Shown: positions 48,401 to 63,780, counted from the first letter of the stretch. The stretch is 64,000 nucleotides of DNA from Hyposmocoma kahamanoa (GCF_003589595.1 NW_020653852.1:1162737-1226736), one strand, 5' to 3'. The notes: generated by a model not told the origin, from the letters alone. A program made the numbers and translations.

Positions 48401-51400
48401 GTTGACGGTTGAATAACCTTTGCACAGATATGTAAGTTATATCTGTATGTTATTTATACGTAGACAGTGTAGGCATACAAAGAACTTGCTGGTCATATAC
48501 AAGTCACATAGATAAACTTACAACATCTTTAGTATCTCTTGCGAGTTCGTAGACTTTTCTTCAGAGTTTATAATGATTATTGTAATTGTTTAATTCTCAG
48601 AGAAGTAAAAAAGCCACGCCGCAAAACAAAATGTCTATCTCCGATAACCGTTTTTTTATATTTCATAATTTTGAGTCATACCTAGTAATACATCATTTCT
48701 CTATCATCCGGTATTTGCGAATAAAGCGCAACGCCGGTCGGTCTGCTGTAGCTACTGCTCACTTCTGTTCTGACTAAATCTCCATAGTCAAATTATTCAC
48801 TCTCGCAATCCAAGTAAAGCCCCCTCCCAGAACCGCTCCAGCCTGCTCGTGTAATATTAAATTATAGTGGCCCAAGTAAGGCATTTCGAAATGGAAAATT
48901 GTATCCAGTAGTACGTTTTGTAGACCATCCGTTAAGAGAATTCTTTAAGTATTAAATATAATTTGTTTTGAATAAGTTCCTGTTTTGAAATTCCGTTTGC
49001 TCTTTGCTGCCTTAATGGACCGAATACAAGAGAAAATAAGGCATTTTGTAATGCTAGACTTTGCAATCAACAATTTAGTAACATAAGTGGTGAAGAGAAA
49101 TGCAAACCTAGTGCAAGGGTTCAGTTTTACATAGACCACAGTTCTTTGTTTTCAATTGATAAGAATGTTAACTTAAACACACGGACCAATCTATGAGAGC
49201 ACACAACGTTATCCGAGTTAAAACATGGAGCAAGCGAGCGTCGTCGGCTCGAAATTGTGAAATATGAGAGGGGATTACGGTGTCATTCTGTTGGCTGCTG
49301 GACAAATTTATCGCATTTCGGTTTGTTAACAAAATTGCTAAGCAAAATGCCCTTTGCGAGAAAACTAATAGCGTTTATCGAAAATCACTAGTATTCAGCG
49401 TCGTTCTTAAATTTTGAGTGAAAAGTCCAGATAGAAGTGTAAAACCGACTAGTACAACCGCCTATAATGTCAACTTGGTCAGCATTTAATATTCTTTGTC
49501 AAAAATATATACAATAAATGAAGCAGCGACGCAATGCATAAACAACACCAATGTTCCGAATCTTTGCTTTTAATTTATTCCCTTTCCGTTCCCGGAGTGG
49601 ACGTTATTTCATTCTGCGTTAAAGCAACACGTTTATGCTTTTATTACTCAACTGAGGCCTTCAAGACATTGTTACTTTTAAACAGATGGACCTTCGACTC
49701 ATTTCCGAGAGTCGTACTAAGTTAGTTCGCTTTGTTGGATTGTTTTCCACAGTTATTTGTTCATAGTTACCGAATCGGCTACTGAAGAACTTCGCTATCG
49801 CCCAGTTTCAACCAAATCTTAATTACTCAAGTGATGTGCAGTTCTTTGGAGATTATTTAATATTTATCAAAGCTTCAAGTTGAAAAGTTGGTAATATAAC
49901 ACGTGCTCATGGTGCAGTAATAAAGCGTATCTGTTGTTTATGCGCCATCAAAATGAAGATAACACCGGCTTTACATCCCTGGTTTAAGTTAGTGTCATTG
50001 TTTTGCAAGTTACAAGTCTAAGCGACGACATCGCTTCGCTTTACATTTATGAATGTCATTAAGCCTCCCTCGTTTTGAATATTGCATAACTCTTTTCAAA
50101 TGAACTTTCCTCGCTTATATTTAAACTTCTTGTTGTTTAAAACGTACGTTGCGTACCCTCAGGACCACTTTATGTCCCAAGAATATTCGCAGGTACTCAA
50201 CATTAGGTAGCTACCAAATGCGGTTCCCGACGGAGCCACGCTAAAAGAACAATCCGACTTCGAAAGCAATAAGCTTCTATTTGAAAACGTCCCAAAAGGT
50301 TTACTCTTAAAACAGAGTCCGACTCGATTGTAACCGACATGCAAAGCGTCGCATTTAAAAGAAGGAAGTACGAATAAAATGGGAATAGCTGAAAGCAAAC
50401 AAGAAAGTTGGCTCGGAGCGCGCATTCGCCTCTTCGAGTTGCACGAAGCAAGTTTTCTATGAACATTATTTAAGTTGCGCCTGAAGAAGGTACTACATTA
50501 AACGTATAAAAACGGAGTTCGACGTCGACAGCAGGTCGGTCGAACACTTGCCACCTTGCGCCCCATTCAGAATTTGGTGCATCAACATGCAACACCTGTT
50601 AAGGCTTTGTATCAATATTTAAAAGCAGTACTTTAACCTCATCGAAGTGAGCTGCCCAGTTTATTTACTGTGATATACAGTGTAAATTAATAGCGTCTTA
50701 TGAGAACGCTTAACAAATTAGCCATTCGATTATATTCGCTAAATTTCTTCAGTCTAACCCGCGGGAACAATTTTGACAAATAGTTGGAGGACCAATAAAT
50801 TCTCAATGAAACCCCAAACTTTGAACGCGACAGCTGAGTTTGAAGTTGGGACATTTGACGAAGTTACACTTAACTTAATTAAAAGTTGAATTAGTCTTAA
50901 GTTAGATATTACATCGATTATAAGTGCTTAAGATATTTCCTCTTCGTCTTTGATTCTGATCAGTTTTAAATAAAATTTTCAAATAGTACTCTGTTTTAGT
51001 GCATATTTGATGCTAGCCTATTACTTCCATGATTTGGATTTGAAAAGTGACTTGTCATCATGTAGGTTTGATGTATAGTACTACAACTTCATGCGAGTGT
51101 ATAATAAGTTCAAGGCTTCACTTAAAAAGTTTTGCATTAATTAAAATCGCTTACGTGCTAATGTATTCCTTCGCATGTTCTGATCGTATCATTCGGGTTG
51201 TGTTTTTTCAAACGCCCGTGTTAGCCGGTGTACCCAATTATTAAGAGATCCCATCTTCTATGGCGTGCTCTCTTATGTAAATTATTTCTTGTTTTTTTTT
51301 CATTGCCTCTTTTATCGCGTACGCAGGTAACCAGTCTTGATTCTGTAATTTACGCAACGCGAAATGTTAATACGGGTAATTTTAATAACGCCCTATATTT

Positions 51401-54400
51401 TCTCTCTTACGGTTATTTTTGCTCCTTCCTACTTCATTTGTCGATGTAGTTAACGCTACTCTGCTCTTTTTAAAGCACTTTCATTTTTGTAAATGTTTTG
51501 GAGCAGTACCTCTCACTAGTGGTAAAGGCATATGATAAAACCTACACTTCGAAGAACGTTCACAACCCGACCGGCTACAGTGACTTAAACCCACTCCTTT
51601 TGAGAAGATCTATGTCAAGCAGCGGTAATAAGTTGACGGTGATGATAATCATGACGTTGGTAAACAACAAGTCGGAAAGAAAAAGTACAATTTTAATCAC
51701 CGAGTTTCCATCAACGTGTCACTAAGCTATTCATTTCTATACTGGAATTGACTTATATTATATCTTCCTCCATACTCGCCTTGCATTTTACATTTATAGT
51801 TTCTGATAAAGTCGTCATATAGAATATATATTACAACCATCCTTGCTCTTTCTCTATTATTTTAATGTATATATTTTTATGTTTCAGTTACTGAAACTAA
51901 AATTATGCGTCAAGTCTCATATATACACGCTTTTTAGCCGCTGCAGTGCAACATTAGCCTGATAAAGTATTGTGCAGTCCATCGCGGGGCGCAGCGTAAC
52001 GTATTGTTATGGGCACAGTTATTATTGCTGCGCTTGCGATACGTTGATAAACGATAGTCCAAATTTCAGCTTCCGCATGGTCATACGCTGTTATTTTCCT
52101 TAAAAGCCGTAGTAACGGAGTTGCTATCATTTGTATTTTTACATTTATCATGCTACATGATGTCCCACAACTCAGTACTGTTCTCATGTGCTGGTTCAAT
52201 GTGGTTTCACCTTGTCCTTCTGTAAATTTGAATAGTCATTATCATACAAACTCAATAGTGGCCACCAGTATCGGAACTTGAACTGTCAACCTCTTACAAG
52301 CTTGCAGCGTTTTCCCAATAAGACAATCCTCTACAGTATTATTTTATAAATTAATGTATGTACTTTTCGTTCTAGTAGAGTTCACTGCATAGCGGTTTAG
52401 GTTTTAACTTGGGCAACGTGGGACATGGACAGCGACAGATTTATGAACCCAGTTGGGCGCCGCCGCCCGAGATGAGTTGGAAATATTTAATGCTCAGAAC
52501 TTTAAAAAATTTACTTATTTCTTGCAATCTGCATAATTAGCTCCGTCTAGAGAAATCCAAGATCCAAGGTAGTTTTTCTGGCTTAAGTACAATTCTAATG
52601 TAAGCGTTTATCTGACTTATGCGACATACATTATAGTACTTGCAGCCTGAACGTTTCTACCGAAATACTTAAATAATGTTTTCATAGTACCCTATGACTG
52701 TCATAGCACATACAGTGTACTCGTAATAAATTCAATATGGCCGACAATACTGGCGATTATTGTATAAGTCGGTTATTATTCGGCGAGCATTTATGAATAG
52801 TGCTCTATAAATTTTCCGTTTCCTTTTTTACGATGGTTATTTTGTCTGTCAAGTTGGTGGGTACTTGGCTTTGGTGAAGCTTCCTTAGTCTTGTTCTTGT
52901 TGTGGCGAACCTGGTTTATTTCTTTTTATTGGCCCCGTCGTGGTTTATGCTTGGCGTGACATTTCACATCATCCCGTCTCTATTAAAGAGAAGGAAGGAC
53001 TTTGTGGAAAGTGTTAATCTGCTCTTCACAATTTGTAGAAAGGTTGTTATAACAGAAATGCTAAAATTTTCGCGGGAAACATATAATCAGGGATAGCTTT
53101 CGCCCCCGCGACGGAAATTGTATAAATTGATACCATTAGCTTTTTGAGATCGTGAAAATTTTGTCCACTATTAAAAATATCAATGAACGACGAATAAATG
53201 TATAAATTGGAAACACCGATAGCTCTCTCACATTATTATAGAGAAGAGTTTATGCTGGCCTTAATAGCCTAAATGTGTGTAATTATATGTAAGCAAAACT
53301 GGTTTTGATAATAAGTGCCTATTTAAAACCAAATACAAGAACACAATTATAAAACCTAGTAGTTAAACGTGGATGCACAGAAGCGGCGGCAATGTGGGGA
53401 GTCGTAAATATCCAAACATTTGTTCCAAAGTGGCAAGGCCTTAATTACATCGTGGTGTCAGAGGTAACTTCGCACTAACCATTGGCAGCTCAGACAATGT
53501 CGCATTTCATATTTATAAGTCCTTAAAATTACCGTTAGCAAGATTGTGTCATATATTATTTTCGTACAGAAGACACTGGCAGTAGCACCAAATAAAATAT
53601 CTACGGATTTCATTATTAACTGTGCCAGTAAACAGCTGGCAGGCACGTGACAAAGAAACGGAAAGTTGCATCTAGCATTATTCATCCGTTACTTTACCAG
53701 CATCTAAGTATTAAGAATGTCACGTTTGTTGACTAGTACCTTCACTTCCACGAAGCAAGTATTTACACAGATCCAGGCAGGGGGATCAACAAAGACTCAC
53801 ACTGTTTTATGAGGTAGAAAATTTTAACTCGATCCCATACTTTGCTTTATGATAATAAAGCCATTTATTACGCATGTAAAACTCTTGAACTTTAAAGTCG
53901 AGTTGGTGTGTGCGAAGTTAGTGTAAACGCGTTGTTATTCTACATCTCAAATCGCGCTACGTTAAGAAAATATGAAAGAAGCTTCATGTTTTCACTGTTC
54001 AAAATTTTATGGACACTTTGAGTGCGCGTGAATATTGCTTTTTATTACTTTTATCTTTCCCCGTATGTGGCGACATTGTTGTTTTTGTTCAATCATTTAA
54101 TACCGAAGTTAAACATGGAAATTAAGTTTGTTTTAAAATGCCACATAATTGTAGCCGAGTAGTTATAACAGGTATCAATCACAATACAGCAGCGACAAGA
54201 AAAGGGCGTGTAGCACAGAGCAGCCAAAGCGAGCAGCTCTGCGGACCCTAACTCCACTGAATTAAAGACAAACAAGAAGAAGAAATATCATAAAACTTGG
54301 GCCGTAGCCTCGCTCACTTTACGCTGGGCAAACTTTGAACGCCGAAATATGAACTTGCGACGCTCTAGGATGTTTGTTTGCAACTGACGTTTATCTTACG

Positions 54401-56820
54401 CAAGCGGCTACATGCCATAATGATATTGCAAATTGCATTATGGCTGCACCGCTGTTTGTTCATATTCATACCTTTGGCTTTATGTTCGCGAATATTTTAC
54501 TGTTTTGGACGGAAATGAGAAGTTATGGTTGTAATGGTAATAACGGGCTCCCGCCGCTCTCTTAGCGTCAGCCGCGCGGGCACAGTCTGCGAACGACTCC
54601 TACATCTGCGATGGCTGTATAAATTCTTAATTTCGAGCTGAAGTTTACGTCTTGCACTCTTTATTTTGTTGATAGTTTCCACGTAACGAGTTAACGAAAA
54701 TGGATGCTAAGGAAATTGCATATGTGGATGCCAACTACAGATCCCGCCGGCGGTGCTTTGTTTAGAAACGTACCATAACTGTTTAAAGAAAATGTAGCTG
54801 AATGAAACAAGATAAGTTAGTTTCTAATGTATTTTAATTCTTGGAAGGTTAACGAACGGGAATATTCTTTGTATTTTTCCAAGTTCCAATGAATACTTGC
54901 AAAATCCATACTTTCGGCGTAGTTTGGCGATCAGTTGTACGCGTTGCGTGACTTGTCGTTGGGTCGATTCACGTTTGATACAAGATTCAATAAACATTGT
55001 GCGGTGGGCATAAAAAACTGTCCGTTGGCAGTCCGCACACATCGCATGCCCGACGTGATCCGCGCTCTAATCAAACATACATAGATTAAAGCCGTAAATG
55101 ATTTTACCTATTTGTTTTGAGCCTACCAGAGGAAAATAACGACACTGAGGCAATGTATAATCCAATTATCTTATATGTAATTTTTTTGTGAAATCAAGTT
55201 TAAACTCAACAAGATTTCTTGCTAAAGATTAAAATTCCGTAGTAGCAAAAACTGTTTCCTCAACTGTGACAATAACGTAGAAAAAATATGACATTGCTAA
55301 AATATACTGATTGATCAGGTGACTGCTATCAGTTGCTTAGTTACGTGTAGATAATAGAAATTCAGATTATATGTGAATCAAAAGGTCTTCAAGTTTAACT
55401 ATTTGCTTATCACTTGAAATCGTCATTTTTTTATTGTATTATTCGTAAGCAGATTCTGGTTTCGTGTCATTGTAAGTGTCAGGTCTGTTATTGGGCCTTT
55501 ATCGTTGATCTATGGTAACCTTCGCTGCGTGCAGGCGCAGCTCGTCGATCTCGCCTCCGCCGCTCCACTCGAATACATTATATGCAGGAAATCACGATCC
55601 ACTCTAGTATCCAATTTATCTTCCAAAATCATAATTCTACTGTAATGATATTTTGCATCCGCAATTTTGGTGTTCTACTGAGATAAAAAAAATATGCAAA
55701 AAACTAACAACTTTGAGAAACTAACGAGGGTAATAAATAAGTTCAGTATTATAACTGAACATACCTATATTTAATCAAACAAGTTTGTAGTAAAAGTAAA
55801 CCTGTAGTCAAAGATATTCCTAATACAACTAGTATTAAAAACATATTATCACCTAAATCATCTATTGATTTAGCACTAACAACATTTACTACGAATTCCC
55901 GCATGTCACAATTACATCTTGAGGCTCTGTTCTGTACAGTCTAAATGCGTATATCTATTGTGGTGTAAAATATAGCCTCAAGGTGAATTCGCCACTATAA
56001 TAAACCTGTCAAATCATGATAGCAGCCAGTCAAAGGAAAAACGAATATATATGTGCCGAAATATTTGACTAGTGTTCTTCTTTAAAGTGTTCTAAATTGA
56101 ACAGTGAAATTTGGACACAGTTGTACATAATTTCAAATTCAATTATAATTAAAGATTAAGCAATGAATAATTATATCTTCATCATATTCTAGAATTCGTT
56201 TCACTTTTTGTACGTTGGCTAATTTAAACTGACAACTATTTCACGGTCCAAAATTTTTTTGCTGCCCTTCTCTTTTGTCGAATCTTTGGTGAGTCGAAAT
56301 CACAACACGCTCCTTGCTCCCTAGAATGTTATAAGTCTGTCTCCATACCCTAGTGGTAATTTAATTTTTTTTAGGATCATTCTAATGGCATACATCGTCG
56401 TCTTCATCGCAATAGTTCTATGTTGAAATACAAAGTTCTTTTTTAATTGTAAGTTACGTTCATTAGTGTTGTAATAGGCGATGTACTCCTTTGGATTTAT
56501 TACAGTCTACCTATTTCCACTTCATTCTCTATTTGTCGACTAGTTGTGTGAGGCTCTTTATATTCAGTGCATTGGTGCAGTTGTTGGCTCACTTGCGCTA
56601 TTGTGATCATCGTGTTAGAGTAGTCATAAATTAGAAGGTGGCCGCGGGCAAGTTTCGTACGATCGCTTACAGAATCGGCAAGGTCAAGTGTACGCCTCTG
56701 GCAACCTTTAATAGTAGGATACAATTTATAACCACTACACTTATAATTTTAACCGGTCCGCTCGTGATAATGTAGCACTGTTGCTGCGTAAGGTCAGAAA
56801 AACACTCATTATAAATTTCA
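45430..56820. other. AT-rich stretch without recognised gene
   Basis: Many short open frames on both strands with no recognised family. One nearly splice-like oddity, TTATTTCAG-AC-GTAAGT, is at 46581-46597. A weak acceptor-donor fusion, TACGCAG-GTAACC, is at 51327. I identify no repeats of the families listed elsewhere. Confidence 0.35.
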
Positions 56821-56827
56821 GAAAATC

Positions 56828-57214
56828 ATGAAGACACTTTTGGAATCTAAAGTGGTGGCGGTAATATTGACTTTTAACGTCTGTGTCCGTGTTGGTAGTG
56901 AATCTAAATCCAATTTACATTTATATTACTTAATTGAGAGTAAAAATTTAACGTGTAAAGGTGTAGCCAAAGTAGGTAACAATGAAATTGTCTTTGTGAA
57001 CCTTACCGGCCGTGTAATCACGTCCGCGAGAGGTAATCGTGCGGCCGATTATTTTTGTGCGGCGGAAGGCTTGCCCTGTTTGCACAGTAACACAAGAGCC
57101 GTGGACGGTAAAACGGACCAAGACCTTCATGAGTATATTTTGTTTGAACGAAGTACTTGTAAAAATATTATTGTCGTTTGTTGTAAATGTATGAGAAATT
57201 CCTCAAACATTTAA
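56828..57214 (+). CDS. Orphan ORF, possible small secreted protein (128 aa)
   Basis: An ATG-started frame of 128 codons, preceded by an acceptor-like ATAAATTTCAG seven nt before the ATG (context AATCATGA). The first 24 residues (MKTLLESKVVAVILTFNVCV...) resemble a weak signal peptide. The rest has two NLT glycosylation-type sites, nine Cys including the C-terminal cluster CCKCM, and balanced composition with varied codon endings. I recognise no family, and no AATAAA signal follows closely. It could be a lineage-specific gene, an exon, or a long chance frame; frames of similar length with poor composition do occur in the window. Confidence 0.25.
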   Translation: MKTLLESKVVAVILTFNVCVRVGSESKSNLHLYYLIESKNLTCKGVAKVGNNEIVFVNLTGRVITSARGNRAADYFCAAEGLPCLHSNTRAVDGKTDQDLHEYILFERSTCKNIIVVCCKCMRNSSNI

Positions 57215-57219
57215 TGGTT

Positions 57220-60200
57220 TATTGAAAACTAAAAGAAGCATCTATGTGTATAACCTCCAAATTACATACATATGTTATATTGGACCTTTATACCTCACGA
57301 GGACAAGTTATTTCTGGGTTCATGTTACGAAATTTTAAAGAACTTACATCTAGAGAGTTCGTATTGAAAACATGAAATTGGATGTTAAAAATCAAAGTAA
57401 CGCACCATTTTAAGTTCAAAAACTTGTGAGTGTTAAATATAAACGATTGTATTTGCGAATAAAAGATGAACGCAGACGTCAAATGGTGGTCACGTAACTC
57501 TTTTTCCAACGGTTTTTAACTATTATTTCAAGTGTTCCTGCGTTTCTTCACTCTTGTTAAAAGCTGATCGAAACAAAAATGCAAGGTGGAGTTGTACTTC
57601 CGAAAATAAATTACTTTGACCAAATCAAAATAACAGTCAGAACACATCGTACACAGAGGTCCAAAATCACTTTGCAGAAGTTTAGCTATTACTACAGCGA
57701 GATAACGAGACGACTGTATACACGAGGAGCGTGATTCCCCAAGTACATATATGTTTATGTCAGTCTAGTTATGTTAAATAAGTATTCAGATCATCTTATA
57801 TTATTATGGCAACAACACCTGGTGTCTTAACATTTTCAATATAATATCGATTCTTGTCAATCAGGATTAGTTTGAGATTGGAGAAACATGTTTATACTAA
57901 ACTCTTAGTTACATTCTGATAAGATTTGAAACCTCGGCACGTTGCAGGAAAGCTCTTACAGCTATTCAAAACACGAATGCTGGCACCATCTAAGTTCAAA
58001 GACTTATAACATTCTGATAATATGGACCTCTAACGACGACGTTCTTAATACTTGTCAGAAGCAAATTATGAAGTTTACGTTCGGTGTCGATTTAATCTGA
58101 ACTTTCCAATGTTAGCTATTCATAGAGTTGGCAAATTCCAAATAATTGACAGGCGGAGTATTAAGAAAGTTTCTGATAGAACTAGTAAGCGTAGCACGGG
58201 AGTGCCGCCTCCTTGTGGATTCAACGTCATTTTAACGTTCCACATGGAACAAAGCATGTCTTAAATAACGCTCCAATTCTCGACTGATGCAACTCTTCAC
58301 CAAGCCCTGATGTTGATTTTAAGTTATTAAAGATTCTGGAACCTCTCAATAATAAACTTTCAACTGACCTTGAAGTAGTTATTAGCACACTTAACATTAA
58401 TCTAGGTTTGCAAACCGTTATGAAGACACGGTAGTTGTATAACAAATTAAGCGCCGGTACAAAATAATGATTCTTGAGAAATGAAGATTCGGTACTTAAT
58501 TTATCAATTTTAGAAAATTGACTTTTGCTCGATTGATTCTGGTATGGATGTTCTTTTCTATCTCAAACTTATCTTTATAACTACTAGTGCATGAAGTTCT
58601 CTAATTTGGATCGAAGTATGTGATCGTTCTGCACATTTGTTATAAACTGACGAGGCTCTTGCGCTTGCGCCAATTCCTTCATCGAGCAGCGGAAAGTTTT
58701 TCTAACCACAAGACGTGATTGTCAGTACTTCGTGCTGAACAATACCTCTCTGATTCATTTTTTATTGTTACATACAATCAAAAATTTGTCTTCTCCTTTG
58801 AAACCACGAACCGAGACATGTAGGCCAAGGTTCGTATTAAAAATATATATGTAACGTCACGTACGCCGTAAAGGATTTTTTATTCAGTTTTAGCAATAAA
58901 TCTCAAATCGCTTAGGCGGTGTTCATTGGAATTCTGCTGAGGTCCGTTTTCAATAAAGGATGTTGAGTGAATTCGTCGAAGGATACGTGTACCTATATGG
59001 TATAATCATATCAGAATAGAACCGTTTATGCTAATAGAATTACAATGGATCAAATGAATGAAGATATTTTCATAAATTGTTGAACACCGGATTGAAACAA
59101 ACAAGTACAAAATATGCATTCGTTAGGCAAATTCAAATAATCATTTATTCCATTGGTAAAATGTTTACACTTGAAAATGTAATTTTTAAGCTACTGTTTT
59201 ACGTTAAACTCTTGTAGAACTACCACTAACAATAGTGGAGAACATCGTGATGAAACCTGAAGGTTCACAGCCCTTGGAAAACGTATCAAGTCTCTAACCT
59301 GCATTGATAACTCATTGCAGAACTTCTCACGTTTTTGTAATCACTTCGTGGTCACCATGCGGTCTTCACTTTACTTCAACTGGCATCACCACGCCTTGTA
59401 GTATGTCCTACCCAGTCTTAAGCTCCGTGATTCGATCTCCTATGCGGTGGATGGCACAAACATCATTAACGACGCTTCAAGCACTATATTAAAGCAAGAC
59501 TTGTCATTATAGAGAACGCTTCAGGTCATACCTTAAGGAGCACGCGATAAGACGGCCACAATTGTGGCCGCGGCAGTACTAGATATACTATTAACAATAA
59601 ATTATTCGTTAACAACACCGATGCTATTGTACATTGAAACAATAATAATAGGGCTCCCTATTTGGATATCCCAAATTAGCATACTAAACCTACATCCAAC
59701 TGCGCAAAGGGGTTATGTTTTACACTTACGATTATACCATGTTAATATCAGAAAGGTACTTCTGGTAAACAATGGTAATTTTAATTACGAATCCAACCGC
59801 TATCTTCTATCAGAAGATATTTTTGTTCTTACATTTTTACGCTAAGATGATTTTTGAAGAGTTTCGTATCATCCCTGACTTTTAGTGATAGTGAGTTTTC
59901 TATCTGTGTACTTGTTTCAACTACGTTCTAGATGGAAGAAACTTATGGTCACATATTCAAGGCCTGCAACGTTGTGAAGGATACGTTCTTTATTACTGCA
60001 AATGACCATGAGGTCGGTTACCACTGTCTATCAGGTGATTAGTGTGATCAACAAATAATATACAGATTTTTCATAACAGCATAAAATTGACATTTAGTGA
60101 TCGGATAGGTATAATAATAGTATATAAACATGAAAATAGTTTTTTTGGCGAAAGGGATTAGTCCTGTGGATGCAACGATGAGGTGATTTCGGGTTAAATT

Positions 60201-63200
60201 TCAATTTAGGAAATTGCTCGATTATGCTCCAGTGACGTTTCTAGAGCAAGTTGTACCGAAAAAAAGTTGTTTCCAACGAGTGCTATACAGCAGTGAGCGA
60301 AGCACATAAATATATAGTTGTAACAACACAAAAGACCATCTGTAAAACAGTTAAACATCAACGCACACGTTCAAAACACACGGGTATCCGTGGAACATAG
60401 TTAAAATTCACGGCATGTGCGTATATGAATAGACGATTATGCGGAAAAGGGGTCAAAATAGACGTATATTTAGGAGATCCTCGTGTGTGTGCCCGCACAA
60501 AATCGTGACTGCGTTTGAGGGCGCTGGAACTAGACGCGTCACGTGTCGATATTTTCGTGAATAAATATCGAGGCGATGAATATTCTTCACAAAAGTATAC
60601 ATCGCGTTTTCTCAGATCTAAAATCGCGTATATTGGATAGGTATTTTAATTTAAAAAAAACGCATTTCTCTTTTTCTTCCTCCTTTTTCTGATTTCAAAA
60701 AGATCTCACGTTGATGATTAAAAAGAAAGAGAAATTTCTCTACTTTTATACATTTGTAAACAGAATTTGACGATTCGTTTTAAATTTATCACGTCGTAAT
60801 AAAAAAGGGTCGTCCCAAATATATATTAATTACGATCTGGTGTGGATCTTGTTAGCTATAAAATTTGTCTTGTTATTTACGATGTTGATGACACAAACAT
60901 CTTAATCTTCGTCTAATTTAATTATTATAGTAATAAAGTATTAAATTATAAGCCACATGATGGTTTAATGGCGCACCCCTACGGCGCCATGAGACAATCC
61001 TTGAATTATTCGCAATTTATATTCACTTCCTTATGCGGCGATAATACAGCCTTTTCTCTAGGCTTCCTACTTAACATACATCGTGTCAACAGACCCCGCT
61101 ACTTTACCATGTTTATATTTTTAAATGGTAATTTTGCATTAAAAATACCGTTACTGCTTAATTTTCGATGTTACATTCCTGACGTGCTTTCGCTTCCTCC
61201 TATATATTATTTTCATACACTCCGTTCATTTTTAGCACCTTTTATATATGACCTTTCCCCACGTTTTCCTTCACATTTGTGAAATTGTACCTGTATAAAT
61301 ATAACTATAGCACGCTTTTGAATAGTCTGTACTATATGAACCCAAGAGCGTCCCACTACTCGATCGGAGCTTCGTTTGAAAAGAGGGTTTGGGCCATCAC
61401 TGACCCAAATGCGTGTTCCAAGACTTCGATATGCAATTTTTTTCGCAATGTTTTCCGTGTAATGCTATTAAAAGTTATTTAAAAAGAAATTCTCGATTCA
61501 AGAATCCGAATCTAACCTAATAAAGCGCAAGATGTCGTCCAAAAAGCCCAATCTCTATTCTCAAACGAACCCGATCAAATTGCTTCAGTAATAAGGGTCT
61601 GCCTTAATAAAAAAAGTTTCATTTCGACTATTGTGACTCATTATCTGCAAACACAAAAGGTATAAAGACCTCATCTGGGAAGCTAGCCTCACTTGGCGTG
61701 GTTATTACAAAGAGGGGGCCCTAATCGTCCGCCCTGTACGACGCCTTTTGTTCAGCTCTAAAAGACTTGAAAATGTATAACATCTTCATTAATATTTCGT
61801 TGAGCTCGTTGGGATTTCGAGCAACTTGTCAGAAAACAAATGCCTCTTACGACACACTTAAGGTTGTACCATTATAATTTTAATTTTTATTAAGTTGGTA
61901 CTTCATTTTTGGAGGGAGATTTATTGTTGTCGTATAATAACGAAACGTTCACTTATTATTACTAGTGTCCTGTTTATTTAAAAAATTTATCTATAGAATT
62001 AATAAAATATTACACAAACGTCAATAGAGTTCATTTTGCTCTACTGAAATATATATTACTACTGATCTATGATTGTTATTAAACAGATAATATGTCACAA
62101 CTCAAAGAGTACTCACTTCTTCTCACTTCAGTTACTCATTCCTTTCACGAATGAGTAGTTAACGTCATGACTGTTTAGTGTGTGCTGAGGAGACAGTTTA
62201 TGTGATTGCCGGCCAGCCTAGCCCAATACAAATTTAAACTTTTCCTTCAACGTCAACCACAGGTATGGATACATTCATAAACGTAATAAGAGTCGAATCA
62301 TCGTCCTCTCTTTTGAGAAGCAATCGCTCTCCTACTGAGTTAACGTCGCTCTGTAACGAAGCAATTTTCTCTAAATTGTGCAAATCCACAGCAACACAGC
62401 AGTTAATTTGTATGCCACTGATCAAAACCCAACAATCCGTTTAAAGGCCGTTGTCTTACTTTAATCTTGTACGTTACAAATATTCAAATGCCTCTGCTGT
62501 GTCTATGCAAATGGTTTACCACTTTGTTAAAACGTTTCCTTTTAGGAAGCCATTATTAATCATCTTAAAATCCTTATCTCTTTGACCTCCATAAACGGAG
62601 GCGTTAGAACGCGCGAAAATTCCGGAATCGAGCGAATACATCTGGTTAACAACACGGAAACCAATATATCGACCTTGATGGTAAGTCGATACAAACGGTC
62701 CTAACGCTTAACGATGTAAAGCTTGTTTATAATGTATTTCATGCACATATTATACATAAAGTAAATAATGTATGTAATGTGTATAATGTATATAGTCTGC
62801 CAGCAATTGAGGCAAAAGGAACTGAGGTAAAAACTACCGTGTAAAAACGTGAAATGTAGTATATTTTTTTATGTATACTATGAACACTTTAGCAAACCCA
62901 CTTACGTCACAGATAATTTAGTCGCTTAGTATATAAACAGATTTGTAGGCATTGATCACGGTTAAGCGCTTAGGGTCGACACTATGAGATTCCGGATTGT
63001 GGATGATACCTCCTTTTGACATCGCGGAATGAATAAAAATTAAATACAAGAAAATGCTAAACTGCCGTAGTAAAGTGATTGCTAGGTAAACGTCAAAAAT
63101 ATACCACAACATATTACAAAAATCCCGATATTTCAGAGGAAGGTATTAACAAATCTAAGTGTATTACTTAAAATTTAGGCAAATTCACTCTGCCCGTTCC

Positions 63201-63780
63201 GATATTTCATAACAAAATATAGATTTTTCAATTTAGCATTTTTACCGGTTGAATAACCTGAAGTATAATAACAATTATTAACAAAATTTAACAATAAATC
63301 ACGAGGTAACGCATCACTTTCGTAAATTACACGTGAATATAGGTGTTAGCAACAAATCAGAGTGATGAATGTAGAATAATAAGCGTGTGGGAAGCAATTG
63401 TAGCTTTATACTAAACATAAGGACTGCACGTGTAGCCGAGACGTGTTCAGAGCAACGTATTATGGTGTTTTGGTAACCTTCCTTTTAAGGAGCCAATGTT
63501 GTTATGAGCAGCGCGTCGCGAGCGTCGTCGCCGCTGCCGGTTGAGTCGGCCACAAGGGCAACCACTTCGTTTCCTGAACACGATATCAAATAGAGACTGC
63601 TGGGTCTAATACCGTCAACTATATCGCCTTTATTTATTTATTAAAGGACATTCGACAGCATATATTTGCAATTTAAAGTCACAATTTATATATACGTTAC
63701 TATAATAAGATTCCATTTGATATTCAAAATTTACCATTTACTAGGCTTAAAACTATAGTTTGATGATAGAATACTATGGT
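57220..63780. other. AT-rich stretch without recognised gene
   Basis: I see no splice-bounded protein-like frame. A 104-codon plus frame at 60.97-61.28 kb is Phe/Leu/Tyr-rich and probably chance. One probable repeat tail is at 59.24 kb. The stretch at 62.73-62.80 kb is an imperfect run of ATAATGTAT-like units. Confidence 0.35.
59240..59345 (+). repeat. Possible LINE/SINE 3' tail
   Basis: Starts with ACATCGTGATGAAACCTG, very close to CATCGTGAGGAAACCTG, which I know from 3' regions of lepidopteran RTE-type elements. A diverged body follows (CATTGATAACTCATTGCAGA). There is no second copy in the window and no coding sequence. Confidence 0.3.

Noticed and set aside
51300..51332. Pyrimidine-rich tract with TACGCAG/GTAACC
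   Set aside because: The tract is good, but the regenerated donor has C at +5 and +6. It is too weak compared with the two reported sites.
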